DNA of 64,000 bases from Mucilaginibacter ginsenosidivorax (GCF_007971525.1 NZ_CP042437.1:5766001-5830000), one strand, 5' to 3'; shown: positions 1 to 10,168, counted from the stretch's first letter. Notes: generated from the sequence alone by a model not told the origin. Numbers and translations are program-made.

Positions 1-161
1 TCGTGGCTGTCCTCGCCAGCCTTCGGAAAATGTCCAATTTCAGTTATATATAATTTAAATAACTCAGGGGCCATTACCTTATAGCCCTTCAAAAGCTTCC
101 CCGGAATTTTAATGGCTTTGTGCATGGCAAAGCCTTCGTCTTTTTTTAAATAGCTAAGCAT
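1..161 (-). CDS. AraC-type transcriptional regulator, N-terminal fragment (runs off left edge)
   Basis: On the minus strand an open frame starts at ATG 161 and stays open to the window edge, giving 53 residues. It begins MLSYLKKDEGFAMHKAIKIP and contains LYITEIGHFPKAGEDSH. The LYIT(D/E)IG-(Y/F)-PKA pattern is what I recall from the N-terminal sensing domain of a Bacteroidota AraC family; this is recognition from memory, not a search. The DNA-binding domain would lie outside the window. Two 16-bp palindromes and an imperfect -7 box (171-178, minus-strand TATATTTA) lie just upstream, so the gene is probably repressor-controlled or autoregulated. Confidence 0.55.
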   Translation of the reverse strand, partial: MLSYLKKDEGFAMHKAIKIPGKLLKGYKVMAPELFKLYITEIGHFPKAGEDSH

Positions 162-188
162 AATTGTTATTAAATATATAATTGGTTT

Positions 189-225
189 TAGACATTGTTG
201 TCTATTTTTTAGACAATAGTGTCTA
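189..225 (-). promoter_or_regulatory. Two tandem TAGACA-N4-TGTCTA operators
   Basis: Positions 189-204 and 210-225 each form a perfect 6-N4-6 palindrome, TAGACA-TTGT-TGTCTA and TAGACA-ATAG-TGTCTA. Their centres are 21 bp apart, about two helical turns, so two dimers would bind on the same DNA face. They lie 28 bp upstream of the minus-strand start at 161 and 10 bp from a possible -7 box at 171-178, where a bound protein would cover the -33 region. The cognate regulator is unknown. Confidence 0.6.
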
Positions 226-857
226 AAAAGATGCCATTATAGGCTAAATAACAGGCATTTGCAAAATATTTCAGCAAATTGCAAACCTTCATCAGCATTA
301 TGCCAATTTCGCCCACTTTCTGGATGCTGCGATCATTGTGTTACCCGGCTGACTTTGCACATAACCATTTTTCATCCCAGACAACTTACTCCACCAGGTC
401 ATTTGTTCCAAACGGACTAATAAACAGAAAATCAAATTTGCACGGTATGAAAACCCGAAAAGTATTGAATTTGACTACCCTATAGAACTTCGAACAACCA
501 GTAGTAACATTTTGGCGGGATTCTACATCATTTTCCGGGCTTTCTCCATTTTTTATGAATTGGAGTGCCTTTAGTTTTACAAGACCAATTTCTAACCCCT
601 AAAACCATATGATGAAATACGTTTACACTCGAATTTAATCCAACTGAAATCGCAGGCTCTAAAAGTATTCGGCTTGGAGTAAAGCAGATTTTTTTTCCTG
701 TCTTTTCCGCTAAGTGAAATTTTGCTACGGACTAAGGACTGGTTGACTTAAGATGTACAGATATCTCGCCGTCGTCGTTTTACCTCCCGATCGAATAAGA
801 TTCCCGCGCCCTAAAATTCATTCTCTAACCACCAGTTCAACACCATTAATTCATTTT
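226..857. other. Long intergenic region upstream of the first susC
   Basis: No convincing gene here: a small frame at 279-485 lacks recognisable sequence and has no start context. It must hold the promoter of the SusC operon. I see no strong palindrome or terminator apart from the operators at 189-225. Confidence 0.5.
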
Positions 858-3800
858 ATGAGAAAACTTTACAAAATGTTCCGGCATCTGACGAAACCAC
901 AGATACCAAACAGGAGATTGATCGCAGTCCTGGTCACTTTGCCGCTTCTGGTATTCCTGCATGTTAACCATGCATTCGCACAAACAAAAATCACAGTCAT
1001 CGGGACGGTGGTAGATACCGTTGGGGCCCCCATTATCGGTGCCAACATTTCGACTACCAATAAAAAAGGCAACAATACAGCCTCCGATGGTAACGGTAAA
1101 TTCATTCTTGATACAGAGACAGGAGCAGTACTCAAAATCAGCTATGTTGGATTTATTTCAAAAGAAATAACGATTACAGCCGGCCAGAAGCCTTTAAGAA
1201 TTGTTTTGTCCGAAGCTAAAAACCAATTTGACGACGTTGTGGTGACCGCTTATAACAGAAAGCAGACGCGGGAGGCCCTGGTCGGTTCTGTTACGACGGT
1301 GAAACCCGGAAACCTGAAAATCCCCTCAAGTAACCTGACAAACGCGCTGGCGGGTCAGGTGGCGGGTGTTATCGCCTACCAGCCAAGCGGCCAGCCAGGC
1401 GTTGATAACGCTAATTTTTTTATCCGTGGGGTTACAACATTCGGCTACAAGCAAAGCCCATTGATCCTGATCGACAATGTGGAACTGACATCCTCCGATC
1501 TTGCACGCTTGAATGTGGATGACATTGAGAGTTTCTCCATACTGAAAGATGCCAGCGCAACTGCCCTGTATGGGGCAAGAGGTGGCAACGGTGTAATCCT
1601 TGTTAAAACAAAGGAAGGCAAAGCGGGCAAAGCACAGATCAATGTCCGGATTGAAAACTCTTCATCACAATCGGTAAAGAACCTTGAATTGGCGGACCCC
1701 ATCACCTATATGCGGCTTTCTAATGAAGCCACCCGAACACGTTATCCCTTAAATCCGCTTCCTTATACAGAGAACCAGATAATTAACACCCAGAATACCA
1801 TCAACCATGCGCCCGGCAGCAATGAATACGTTTATCCGGCTGTCGATTGGCTTAACATGCTGTTTAAAAAGCGTACCAGTACACAGCGGGGGAATATGAG
1901 CATACAAGGAGGAGGAGGTGTGGCTCGATACTATGTTGCTGGCTCCTACGACAATGATAACGGGATACTCAGGACCGATATCCGGAATAACAACAATAAT
2001 AATGTCAAATTTCAGAATTACCAGCTTCGTTCCAACGTCAATATTAACCTGACAAGTAAAACGGAACTTATCGTTCGTCTGTCAGGCAATTTCAATGAGT
2101 ATAACGGTCCACGTACAAATGACGCATCGCTCTCAACCGACCTCTACAACCTGGTGATGCATACCAGCCCTGTTGATTTTCCCGCATATTTTCCAGCAGA
2201 CTCAGCAAATTTAAATACCAAACATATTTTATTTGGTAATACAGCGGCAGCTAGCGGCATAGGTAATTATAAATATATCAACCCATACGCCAATCTGCTC
2301 TCCGGTCATCAAAATTTCTCAGAATCCAGAATGTTGGCGCAACTGGAGTTAAATCAAAATTTGGATTTTCTGACGTCCGGTTTGAATTTCCACGCCATCT
2401 TCAGTACCAATAGGTACGCGCGCTTCCAGTCAGAGATGCATTACGACCCCTTTTATTATACCTACGATAATTATGATAAAATCACAAATCAGTATACTTT
2501 ACGCTGGATCAATGACCAGCCTGGTCAGGCAAGGGAATACCTGAGCTATTCTCCCGGAGGTAGTTCCCTTAGCACGTTTCTTTACCTGCAGGGCGTTCTG
2601 GATTACTCCAGAACTTTCGCAAAGAATCATAATATCAGCGCTTCATTGATCGGCACGCAGCAACAGACCAGAAATGCCAATGCCGGAAGTTTATTTGATT
2701 CCTTGCCATTCCGTAATGAAACCCTCGCAGGAAGAGCTACTTACGCTTACAAAGGAAGATATTATCTTGAATTTAATTTCGGTTACAACGGTTCTGAACG
2801 TTTTTCTGAAAATCACCGCTTCGGTTTCTTTCCGACCATCGGAGCTTCATGGATTATATCGGACGAAAAATTCTGGGGCGAGCTGTATAATGTTTTTGAT
2901 CGCTTCAAATTAAGGGCCAGCTATGGATTGGTAGGGAACGATCAGATCGGCAGCCAGCGTTTCTTTTATCTTTCAGATGTGAATCTGAACGGTGGGAATT
3001 CTGCATCTTTTGGTACCAATAATGGTTATTCACACAATGGCGTCAGTATCAATAGCTATGAAAATGACGACGTAACCTGGGAAACATCCAAGCAGACCAA
3101 CATAGGCCTGGAGTTTACGTTGAAAAAGAAGATAAATTTCATAGCGGAGATTTACAATAACAATAAATATAACATTCTCCAGAACCGGGGAAGTGTGCAA
3201 CCAACATTAGGGCTTGAAGCCGGAATAGCAGCCAACATCGGCAAGGTCAACTCCAAGGGAATAGACATACAGGTCGACGGCTCCCAAAATATCGGAAAAG
3301 ATTTCTCTTTCGGCCTAAGAGGTAATTTTACATATTCTAAAAACAAATTTACCCAGGTTGAAGAACCTCATTGGTTGGAGGCATCCCGTTATCTGTTAGG
3401 ACAGCCACTTAACCGGCAGTACGGCTATATTGCGGAGCGGCTTTTTGTAGATGATAACGAAGCGGCAAACTCGCCGAAGCAGATCTTTAGCTCAAGTGGA
3501 ACTCAACCTAAGGGAGGCGATATCAAATACAGGGATTTGAATGGTGACGGTAAGTTGGACGGAGCCGACCAGACATATATAGGCTATCCCACAATACCTC
3601 AGATCGTATATGGCTTTGGCCTTACCACAACTTACAAGAACTTTGACCTTTCCGGCTTTTTCCAGGGGCAGGCAAAAGTTTCCTTCTTTATTGATCCGGC
3701 GCGAACTGCGCCATTCATAAAAAGTCCCGACAGCTACTACACCGGCAATACACAACTGTTAAAGGCTTTTGCAGATAACCACTGGTCGGAAGACAATCAG

Positions 3801-4103
3801 AATTTATATGCCTTGTACCCACGCTTAGGCCCCGACGGAGGTATTATTGAGAACAACAGGCAGGCAAGTACATGGTGGCTGCGTGACGGTAGTTTCCTGA
3901 GGCTTAAATCAGTTGAATTCGGCTACTCACTTCCATTAAGAATTACTAAGGCATTGAACGTAAAAAAAGCCAGGATTTATTTCAATGGTTTAAACTTACT
4001 AACCTGGAGCCCTTTCAAACTTTGGGATCCGGAACAGGGGGGCAACGCCTTTGCCTATCCTGTTCAGAAGGTGTTTAACGTGGGACTGAATATCAATTTA
4101 TAG
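858..4103 (+). CDS. SusC/RagA-family TonB-dependent outer-membrane transporter
   Basis: TonB-dependent channel expected to import oligosaccharides with the SusD lipoprotein encoded 23 bp downstream. The frame is open from 753, but I choose ATG 858 (MRKLYKMFRHL), which precedes a signal peptide ending near HAFAQ; the second susC (18774) also begins MRKL. Order: signal peptide, carboxypeptidase-like regulatory domain (GTVVDTVGAPIIGANIS), plug domain (DDVVVTAYNRK, then LKDASATALYGARGGNGVI, the classic SusC plug motif), and a 22-strand barrel ending in NVGLNINL. About 1081 residues, normal for the family. No STN domain, so control is probably by the hybrid regulator at 14363 rather than a sigma/FecR pair. 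Confidence 0.93.
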   Translation: MRKLYKMFRHLTKPQIPNRRLIAVLVTLPLLVFLHVNHAFAQTKITVIGTVVDTVGAPIIGANISTTNKKGNNTASDGNGKFILDTETGAVLKISYVGFISKEITITAGQKPLRIVLSEAKNQFDDVVVTAYNRKQTREALVGSVTTVKPGNLKIPSSNLTNALAGQVAGVIAYQPSGQPGVDNANFFIRGVTTFGYKQSPLILIDNVELTSSDLARLNVDDIESFSILKDASATALYGARGGNGVILVKTKEGKAGKAQINVRIENSSSQSVKNLELADPITYMRLSNEATRTRYPLNPLPYTENQIINTQNTINHAPGSNEYVYPAVDWLNMLFKKRTSTQRGNMSIQGGGGVARYYVAGSYDNDNGILRTDIRNNNNNNVKFQNYQLRSNVNINLTSKTELIVRLSGNFNEYNGPRTNDASLSTDLYNLVMHTSPVDFPAYFPADSANLNTKHILFGNTAAASGIGNYKYINPYANLLSGHQNFSESRMLAQLELNQNLDFLTSGLNFHAIFSTNRYARFQSEMHYDPFYYTYDNYDKITNQYTLRWINDQPGQAREYLSYSPGGSSLSTFLYLQGVLDYSRTFAKNHNISASLIGTQQQTRNANAGSLFDSLPFRNETLAGRATYAYKGRYYLEFNFGYNGSERFSENHRFGFFPTIGASWIISDEKFWGELYNVFDRFKLRASYGLVGNDQIGSQRFFYLSDVNLNGGNSASFGTNNGYSHNGVSINSYENDDVTWETSKQTNIGLEFTLKKKINFIAEIYNNNKYNILQNRGSVQPTLGLEAGIAANIGKVNSKGIDIQVDGSQNIGKDFSFGLRGNFTYSKNKFTQVEEPHWLEASRYLLGQPLNRQYGYIAERLFVDDNEAANSPKQIFSSSGTQPKGGDIKYRDLNGDGKLDGADQTYIGYPTIPQIVYGFGLTTTYKNFDLSGFFQGQAKVSFFIDPARTAPFIKSPDSYYTGNTQLLKAFADNHWSEDNQNLYALYPRLGPDGGIIENNRQASTWWLRDGSFLRLKSVEFGYSLPLRITKALNVKKARIYFNGLNLLTWSPFKLWDPEQGGNAFAYPVQKVFNVGLNINL

Positions 4104-4126
4104 TTTAAACAACTTAACTCAAAAAA

Positions 4127-6040
4127 ATGAAAATTTATTATAAATATCTGTTTATGGTATCGTTGATAGTTTCGTGCATTTCATGCAAGAAATATCTAGA
4201 CGTTACTCCTGATAATGTAGGTACTATCGACTATGCATTCAGAAATAGGAATGAAGCAGAAAATTACCTGTTCACCTGCTATTCTCAATTGCAACGTTAT
4301 ACGCTGCCACAATATAATGTAGGTTTTGTTACATCATCAGAGATTATCTTCCCTATTGATCTGAATGACAATTCAGGTATCGATGCTACTGGATTTAACC
4401 TGATTCGTGGAACACAAAGCAGCCAGAATCCAGGCATTAACAACTGGGACGGCAATAATGGTGGACAGGCTACATTTAAGGCAATCAGACAATGTAATAC
4501 CATGCTGGAAAATATCGATAAACCAGTGGATTTAAGTGCTGCCGAAAAAAAAAGATGGATAGCTGAAGTAAAGTTTCTGAAAGCGTACTATCATTTTTAC
4601 TTATTCAGATTATACGGTTCCATACCAATTGTAGATAAAAACCTACCTATCAACGCGTCTGCAGAGGAAGTGAAAATTAAAAGAGCTCCCGTTGATTCGG
4701 TAGTCAATTACATGGTCAGGTTATTGGATGAAGCTGCACCGGATCTCCCACCGGTCATCCAAAATCAGGCAAAAGAATTAGGGCGAATCACAAAACCAAT
4801 CGCACTTGCTGTAAAAGCACAAATTCTGGCCACTGCAGCGAGCCCGTTATTCAACGGCAATCCCGATTACGTAAGTATAAAAAACAAGGACGGTCAGCTA
4901 TTATTTAGTAATACATATGATGCGTCAAAATGGGACAAAGCTTCCGCAGCGTGCCTGGACGCCATTAATGTAGCGGAGATAAATGGCATCAAACTTCATA
5001 AATTTAATCCACCCGCCAATATCCCCTCCAATCTCACCGATTCGTTAAAAGAATTGCTTACGATACAAACTGCAATTACAGAAAAGTGGGATGTCAATAC
5101 GGAATTGATCTGGGCGTTAAATGGGAATTTTGGTTATCAACCCCATTGTGGGCCAAGATTAACATCCAAGTCCGCCGCCAATATTACGTTTCCCGGAACC
5201 TTTGCCGTTCCAATATCCGAGCAGGAATTATTCTACACGGATAAAGGAGTACCAATTAATGAAGATAAGTCCTGGGACTATCTTAACCGCTACGATATCA
5301 GGACGGGCGACGCCGCCAACAGGTTTTATATCGGTAAAGGTTACGAAACGGTTAAGGCACATTTTAACCGTGAACCAAGGTTCTATGCGGATATAGCCTT
5401 TGACGGGGGGATATGGTATGGTAACGGCAACTTTGCGCCTGAAGGGGCTTATTATGTACAGGCAAAAGGTAACACGTCACTTGCCGGTCCTAAAGATAAT
5501 ATTCGCATCAACGTTACCGGATATTGGCCTAAAAAACTCGTTAATTATCTCACAGTACATGATGATGGTTACACAATAGAAGATTACCATATGCCGCTTG
5601 TACGACTTGCAGACCTGTATCTTTTATATGCAGAAACGTTAAACGAACAAGGAAAACCTTACGCATCAATAGTAACTTATTTAGACAAAGTAAGGCAAAG
5701 GGCCGGATTGCCAGGTGTGGTGGAGGCCTGGACCAATTATTCAAAGAATCCGACTAAATATGCCACGCAGGATGGATTACGCCAGATCATTCATCAGGAA
5801 AGAAGAATAGAGCTCGCTTTTGAAGGCCAGGCCGGATGGGACCTGCGCCGCTGGAAGGAATTGCAACAGGTATTAAGCAAACCGCTCCAGGGATGGAATG
5901 TTTATGAAACCACCGCAACTAACTATTATCGTCCCCGTACATTGCTCACGCCCGTCTTTAACGTCAGGGATTATATGTGGCCTATTGCTGCTGATGACTT
6001 AATAAGCAACAATAACCTGGTTCAAAACTTAAACTGGTAA
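4127..6040 (+). CDS. SusD/RagB-family surface glycan-binding lipoprotein
   Basis: Partner of the preceding SusC. The N-terminus MKIYYKYLFMVSLIVSCISC is a lipoprotein signal with the probable lipidated Cys at residue 20 followed by KK. The helical SusD fold is suggested by the N-terminal EAENYLFTCYSQLQ region, the mid-protein KFLKAYYHFYLFRLYGSIPI segment, and the C-terminal motifs PLVRLADLYLLYAETLNEQG and ERRIELAFEGQAGWDLRRWK. At 637 residues it is longer than most SusD proteins. It lies 23 bp after susC and 19 bp before the next lipoprotein gene, hence one operon. Confidence 0.93.
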   Translation: MKIYYKYLFMVSLIVSCISCKKYLDVTPDNVGTIDYAFRNRNEAENYLFTCYSQLQRYTLPQYNVGFVTSSEIIFPIDLNDNSGIDATGFNLIRGTQSSQNPGINNWDGNNGGQATFKAIRQCNTMLENIDKPVDLSAAEKKRWIAEVKFLKAYYHFYLFRLYGSIPIVDKNLPINASAEEVKIKRAPVDSVVNYMVRLLDEAAPDLPPVIQNQAKELGRITKPIALAVKAQILATAASPLFNGNPDYVSIKNKDGQLLFSNTYDASKWDKASAACLDAINVAEINGIKLHKFNPPANIPSNLTDSLKELLTIQTAITEKWDVNTELIWALNGNFGYQPHCGPRLTSKSAANITFPGTFAVPISEQELFYTDKGVPINEDKSWDYLNRYDIRTGDAANRFYIGKGYETVKAHFNREPRFYADIAFDGGIWYGNGNFAPEGAYYVQAKGNTSLAGPKDNIRINVTGYWPKKLVNYLTVHDDGYTIEDYHMPLVRLADLYLLYAETLNEQGKPYASIVTYLDKVRQRAGLPGVVEAWTNYSKNPTKYATQDGLRQIIHQERRIELAFEGQAGWDLRRWKELQQVLSKPLQGWNVYETTATNYYRPRTLLTPVFNVRDYMWPIAADDLISNNNLVQNLNW

Positions 6041-6059
6041 CATCTAAAGATTTTAAATC

Positions 6060-7301
6060 ATGAAGAAAACTAACAACATACCATTATTGATTATGCTTAG
6101 CATAATAATGGCCGCCATATCTTCCTGCAAGCGTAACGACGGCTATAATGTGCCAATTTCTAAAGATCAGTCGAAACCAGGCGTTGTGACCAATGTCAAA
6201 GTCGATGATTATAACGGTGGTTCATTTATTACCTATGATCTGCCGAATTCTGAAAATATATTATATGTATTGGCCACCTATCAGATCAGGAATGGTGTCA
6301 CCAGGGAAACAAAATCGTCTTATTACAGCGATACTATAAACGTCGAGGGTTTTGCGAAAGCCCAGGAATACACGGTCACTTTGCACACGGTCACTCGTGC
6401 CAATGTCTATTCAGACCCCGTAATGGTCACAGTACACCCCAAAACTCCGGTTTATGAAATAGTTAGTAAAACGCTCGCGTTACAAGCCGACTTTGGAGGC
6501 GTTAATGTAAAATCACTGAATCTTTTTAAAAAGGACATCGGTTTGGTGGTCACCGCCTTTAACAAGTCAACGCACCAGATGGAAGTGGAAGATCAGCATT
6601 ATACCAATACGGATACGATCAATTACTCCCTACGCGGCTATAGTACCGATTCACGGGATTTCGGAGTTTACGTTACAGATAAATTTGGCAATATATCGGA
6701 CACGCTGAAAAGAAACCTAAGCCCGTTGCTGGAAGTGTTGCTGGACAAAAGTCAGTTCAGTACCTTTAAATTACCGTCAGACACGCCTATCGGCTATGGA
6801 TGGGTAACCTCCAACTTATGGGATGGCAGAACTGATGGAAGCTCAGACGGATGGCATACATTGCCTGGGCAAACGCCGCCTTTTGTAACAAGCTTCAACG
6901 TTGGACGTAGTTATAAATTGAGCCGTTTCGTAATCTGGGAGCGACCTGATGACGGACAAGTCGTTTACGCATTCGCACATGGCAATCCCAAAACATTTAC
7001 ATTATGGGGATCAAATGTTGCATTTCCGAATGATGCCAAGCTGCCCCTTTCATCACCGCTGGGAACTGTAGTGGGCGATTGGATCAACCTGGGGAACTTC
7101 CGATACCCTAATCCCCCTTCCGGCTTACCCCCAAACAACCACAATGCGGCAGATAATGCCTTTGTGCTGGCAGGCGTAAATTTCAATGTTTCTATAGCAG
7201 ATCCTGCCATTCATTTTATAAGATTATCTGTTTCCCAAAACTGGGAAAATGGTGATATCGCGCATGTTATGGAAATTTCACTTTATGGTCAACCCCAATA
7301 A
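6060..7301 (+). CDS. SusE-position surface lipoprotein (DUF4959/DUF5000-like)
   Basis: Third gene of the SusC operon. It has a lipoprotein signal (MKKTNNIPLL... with Cys at residue 23), an Ig/fibronectin-like N-terminal region, and a C-terminal part resembling the discoidin-like DUF5000 domain (SNLWDGRTDGSSDGWHT, then SRFVIWERPDDG and a closing HVMEISLYGQPQ strand). Such proteins often occupy the SusE/F position and bind glycan on the cell surface. The family assignment is from recalled domain patterns; binding specificity cannot be read from sequence. Confidence 0.75.
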   Translation: MKKTNNIPLLIMLSIIMAAISSCKRNDGYNVPISKDQSKPGVVTNVKVDDYNGGSFITYDLPNSENILYVLATYQIRNGVTRETKSSYYSDTINVEGFAKAQEYTVTLHTVTRANVYSDPVMVTVHPKTPVYEIVSKTLALQADFGGVNVKSLNLFKKDIGLVVTAFNKSTHQMEVEDQHYTNTDTINYSLRGYSTDSRDFGVYVTDKFGNISDTLKRNLSPLLEVLLDKSQFSTFKLPSDTPIGYGWVTSNLWDGRTDGSSDGWHTLPGQTPPFVTSFNVGRSYKLSRFVIWERPDDGQVVYAFAHGNPKTFTLWGSNVAFPNDAKLPLSSPLGTVVGDWINLGNFRYPNPPSGLPPNNHNAADNAFVLAGVNFNVSIADPAIHFIRLSVSQNWENGDIAHVMEISLYGQPQ

Positions 7302-7315
7302 TCATTATTAAAACA

Positions 7316-8533
7316 ATGAAAATGAAAAGCTTTATTCATGTTCTGGTCGCAGCGACCTTCATGATTGCCTTAAGTGGTTGCGGAAAAAATAATCAACAAA
7401 CCGATTTTAAAAAATATCTGGGCGACCATGAACTGGTTTATACCGGCGCGGTCGGAAAAGTAATTGTTCAGCCAGGCAATCTGGAGATCGGCCTAAAATG
7501 GAAATCGAGTACCGATCCAAGTATCACCAAATACATCATTTATTATAATAATAAATCTGATTCGGCTATCATAAATATAAATGGCCCTACTGACACCGTC
7601 CGTGCGGTAATCAAGGGGTTATCTGAATATACCTATTCCTTTACCATTTACTCCAGTGATGCAAAGGGGAATAGATCTGTGCCGGTTGAAGTCAATAACG
7701 CAAAAGTTTATGGTCCCATTTATGCATCCAACTTGCTGAACCGGGGATATGATGCCTTGAATCCATACACGCTTAATGACGATGGCTCGCTCACGCTGAA
7801 CTTCATCGCCCCGGATACGATAAACATTAAGACCGTTATCAAGTATACGAACGCAAAGGGTGAGTCGGCCGAAGCTGAACTCTTGCCGAAGGTCAATTCA
7901 ATCACACTGCCAAGTTATAAATTGGCAAGCCCAATCACTTATCAGTCTTCATTTATTCCGGAAAGAGGCGCGATTGACGTTTTTACAGTGTCTAAATTTG
8001 ACAGTTTCCCGAGGATATACTCCTATGTCCAATGCGACAAGTCTCTTTTCAAGGACGATGCCTCCCTTCCCAATGACGTATACGCAGACTATGGAACAAG
8101 CTTAAGCAAGCTCTGGGACGGAAGTGTTGGTCCCCAGGCTTATCCGAATATCTTTCATACAAATGATATGCAGCTTCCCCATACCTTCACATTTGATATG
8201 GGAAAGATCTATGACAACCTGGGGAGAATTGAAGAGACCGGCCGTAGCAGCGACCATAACCCGGTAGATTTTGAAGTTTGGGGAATCGCTGACATTGCCA
8301 ACGCCGCGACTAAATTGAAAAGTACCGATGCCGGATGGAGCGCCGAAATGGCTTCAAAAGGGTGGACCATGCTCAAAGAATGCATCAGGACGGATGACGG
8401 TAAACAGGCAGTCAGGTTTGATATCACCAATAATCCGGTTAACGTTCGCTACATAAGGATAAGAGTTATCAAAACCATCGACAACAGTAACCTTAGCAAC
8501 TGGAGTGAACTGACATTCTGGAACAAGCAATAA
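7316..8533 (+). CDS. Surface lipoprotein, DUF4998 plus discoidin-like C-terminus
   Basis: Fourth gene of the operon, starting 14 bp after the previous one. Lipoprotein signal with Cys at residue 22 (ALSGCGKN). The N-terminal half (GKVIVQPGNLEIGLKWKSS, repeated fibronectin-like strands) resembles DUF4998. The C-terminal half (LSKLWDGSVG, TFTFDMGKIY, closing NWSELTFWNKQ) parallels the discoidin-like domain of the preceding protein, so both probably act as surface glycan-binding accessory proteins. A strong hairpin at 8541-8562, 8 bp after the stop, ends the operon. No enzymatic motif is visible. Confidence 0.72.
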   Translation: MKMKSFIHVLVAATFMIALSGCGKNNQQTDFKKYLGDHELVYTGAVGKVIVQPGNLEIGLKWKSSTDPSITKYIIYYNNKSDSAIININGPTDTVRAVIKGLSEYTYSFTIYSSDAKGNRSVPVEVNNAKVYGPIYASNLLNRGYDALNPYTLNDDGSLTLNFIAPDTINIKTVIKYTNAKGESAEAELLPKVNSITLPSYKLASPITYQSSFIPERGAIDVFTVSKFDSFPRIYSYVQCDKSLFKDDASLPNDVYADYGTSLSKLWDGSVGPQAYPNIFHTNDMQLPHTFTFDMGKIYDNLGRIEETGRSSDHNPVDFEVWGIADIANAATKLKSTDAGWSAEMASKGWTMLKECIRTDDGKQAVRFDITNNPVNVRYIRIRVIKTIDNSNLSNWSELTFWNKQ

Positions 8534-8540
8534 TATGAAC

Positions 8541-8562
8541 GGAGCCTCCACATGGGGGCTCC
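8541..8562 (+). terminator. Terminator of the SusC-SusD-lipoprotein operon
   Basis: The stem GGAGCCTCC pairs with GGGGGCTCC across an ACAT loop (one T-G pair), followed by a T-rich tract. It separates the four-gene operon from the fucosidase gene at 8605, so read-through may set enzyme level. Confidence 0.7.
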
Positions 8563-8604
8563 TATTATCTTAAATTTTTATTTTCTATAACAAGACCTTT
8601 ACAG

Positions 8605-10032
8605 ATGAAAAACCATCTCCTGATAAAAAAATTAAGCGCAATATTCTGCATCCTCTTCTTTTTCGTAACTGGCAACGTCATTTCAGTCAGTGCGCAAAGC
8701 ATATCTAAAGTCAGGTTACCGCTTTCCACGCTGCAGCAAAGATTTGTTGACCTGCGTTTTGGAATGTTTATTCATTTCAACATTCCGACCTACGAAAATG
8801 CCGATTGGCCTGATCCCGAAACACCGGCATCCGATTTTAACCCCAAAAAGCTGGATTGCGTGCAATGGGCAAAAGCGGCGAAATCAGCCAACATGACCTA
8901 TGGCTGTCTAACCACGAAGCACCACAGCGGTTTTTGTATATGGGACACTAAAAGCACGAATTATAACGTCATGAACAGTCCTCTGAAAAGAGATGTGGTT
9001 AAAGAATATGTTAAGGCTTTTCGCGACGAAGGTTTAAAGGTAATGTTGTATTACTCCATTTTAGACACACACCACCGCCTGCGCCCAAATTCAATCCAGC
9101 CACAGCATATCGACATGGTTAAAAAGCAAATAACCGAATTACTCTCCAATTATGGGCCTGTTGAAGCTTTGATTATTGATGGCTGGGATGCTCCATGGTC
9201 TAGAATCTCTTATGACGATGTACCATTTGATGAAATCTACAAATTGGTCAAATCGTTGCAACCTAATTGTCTGTTAATGGATCTGAACGGGGCCAAGTAC
9301 CCTGCGGAAGGTTTATATTATACAGATATTAAAACCTATGAGATGGGTGCAGGCCAACGTATATCTCAGGAAACGAACAAGATGCCTGCCCTGGCTTGTT
9401 TACCCATTCAGGGCAGCTGGTTCTGGAAGACAGATTTTCCTTTTACCCCGGTACGCGATGTAAATAAATTGATCGAAGAAGTGCTGGTACCACTTAATAA
9501 AGCCAGCTGTAATTTTATTTTAAACGTTGCCCCTAACAGGGATGGCTTGTTTGATGATAATGCACTGACCGCCTTAAAACAAATAGGAACTCGTTGGAAA
9601 AATGACGGTCCGGTCGCCCCGATAGCCGAGACTGGTCCGCCAATTATATCACATAATCTTGCTAAACGTGCACCTGTCAATTCCAGCTGGAGTGATGATT
9701 CGAATATTATGGACTTCGCCAATGATGATAATTTTGGGTCATCATGGCTTTCTAATCCAAACGTAAAACATCCTTGGTACGAGATCACTTTAAAACCTGG
9801 CCAGCAATTTAATACGGTTGTTCTATTTGAAAGCAATTCCAATATCAAAAAATATAAATTAACTTATTTTGATGGAACGATATGGAGAACTTTGTATGAA
9901 GGCGAGAATTTAAACAGATTTAAGGTAAACCGGTTTAAACAAGTGAAAGGTGATAAGGTTCGTATCGATATCGAAAGTTATAACGAACGTCCGAGCATCG
10001 CGGAAGTTGGTGTTTACAACAACCCGTTGTAG
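8605..10032 (+). CDS. GH29 alpha-L-fucosidase, secreted
   Basis: Retaining exo-alpha-L-fucosidase acting in the periplasm or at the surface. The start MKNHLLIKKLSAIFCILFFF leads into a signal peptide ending near SVSAQ. The catalytic barrel carries typical GH29 landmarks: RFGMFIHFNIPTYENADW, TTKHHSGFCIWDTKST, and ALIIDGWDAPW, where Asp192 matches the family nucleophile by position and following Gly, although the usual Trp two residues before it is Ile. The last 120 residues resemble a discoidin/F5-8C-type module (NIMDFANDDNFGSSW, closing IAEVGVYN). Linkage specificity cannot be assigned. Confidence 0.88.
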   Translation: MKNHLLIKKLSAIFCILFFFVTGNVISVSAQSISKVRLPLSTLQQRFVDLRFGMFIHFNIPTYENADWPDPETPASDFNPKKLDCVQWAKAAKSANMTYGCLTTKHHSGFCIWDTKSTNYNVMNSPLKRDVVKEYVKAFRDEGLKVMLYYSILDTHHRLRPNSIQPQHIDMVKKQITELLSNYGPVEALIIDGWDAPWSRISYDDVPFDEIYKLVKSLQPNCLLMDLNGAKYPAEGLYYTDIKTYEMGAGQRISQETNKMPALACLPIQGSWFWKTDFPFTPVRDVNKLIEEVLVPLNKASCNFILNVAPNRDGLFDDNALTALKQIGTRWKNDGPVAPIAETGPPIISHNLAKRAPVNSSWSDDSNIMDFANDDNFGSSWLSNPNVKHPWYEITLKPGQQFNTVVLFESNSNIKKYKLTYFDGTIWRTLYEGENLNRFKVNRFKQVKGDKVRIDIESYNERPSIAEVGVYNNPL

Positions 10033-10096
10033 GCCTTATTCAGTAAATATCGCCCACCATTTTAACATTGACTTTATAAATAAACAGCATCATTAA

Positions 10097-10168
10097 TGTC
10101 AATGTATTGACAGTTACCGACATTTATGAAAAAACAAAGGATTTGAAAGTATATTAAAATTAGGTTTG
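10097..10168 (+). promoter_or_regulatory. Putative promoter and operator upstream of the GH92 gene
   Basis: A perfect 6-N4-6 palindrome TGTCAA-TGTA-TTGACA lies at 10097-10112. A TAnnTTTG-type -7 box (TAGGTTTG, 10161-10168) follows, with a TTTG at 10142-10145 whose 15-bp spacing is shorter than the usual 19 or so. This is the only regulatory-looking sequence between the GH29 and GH92 genes. Confidence 0.35.

Noticed and set aside
279..485. 68-residue frame upstream of the first susC
   Set aside because: No start signal, unusual composition, no motif; probably chance.
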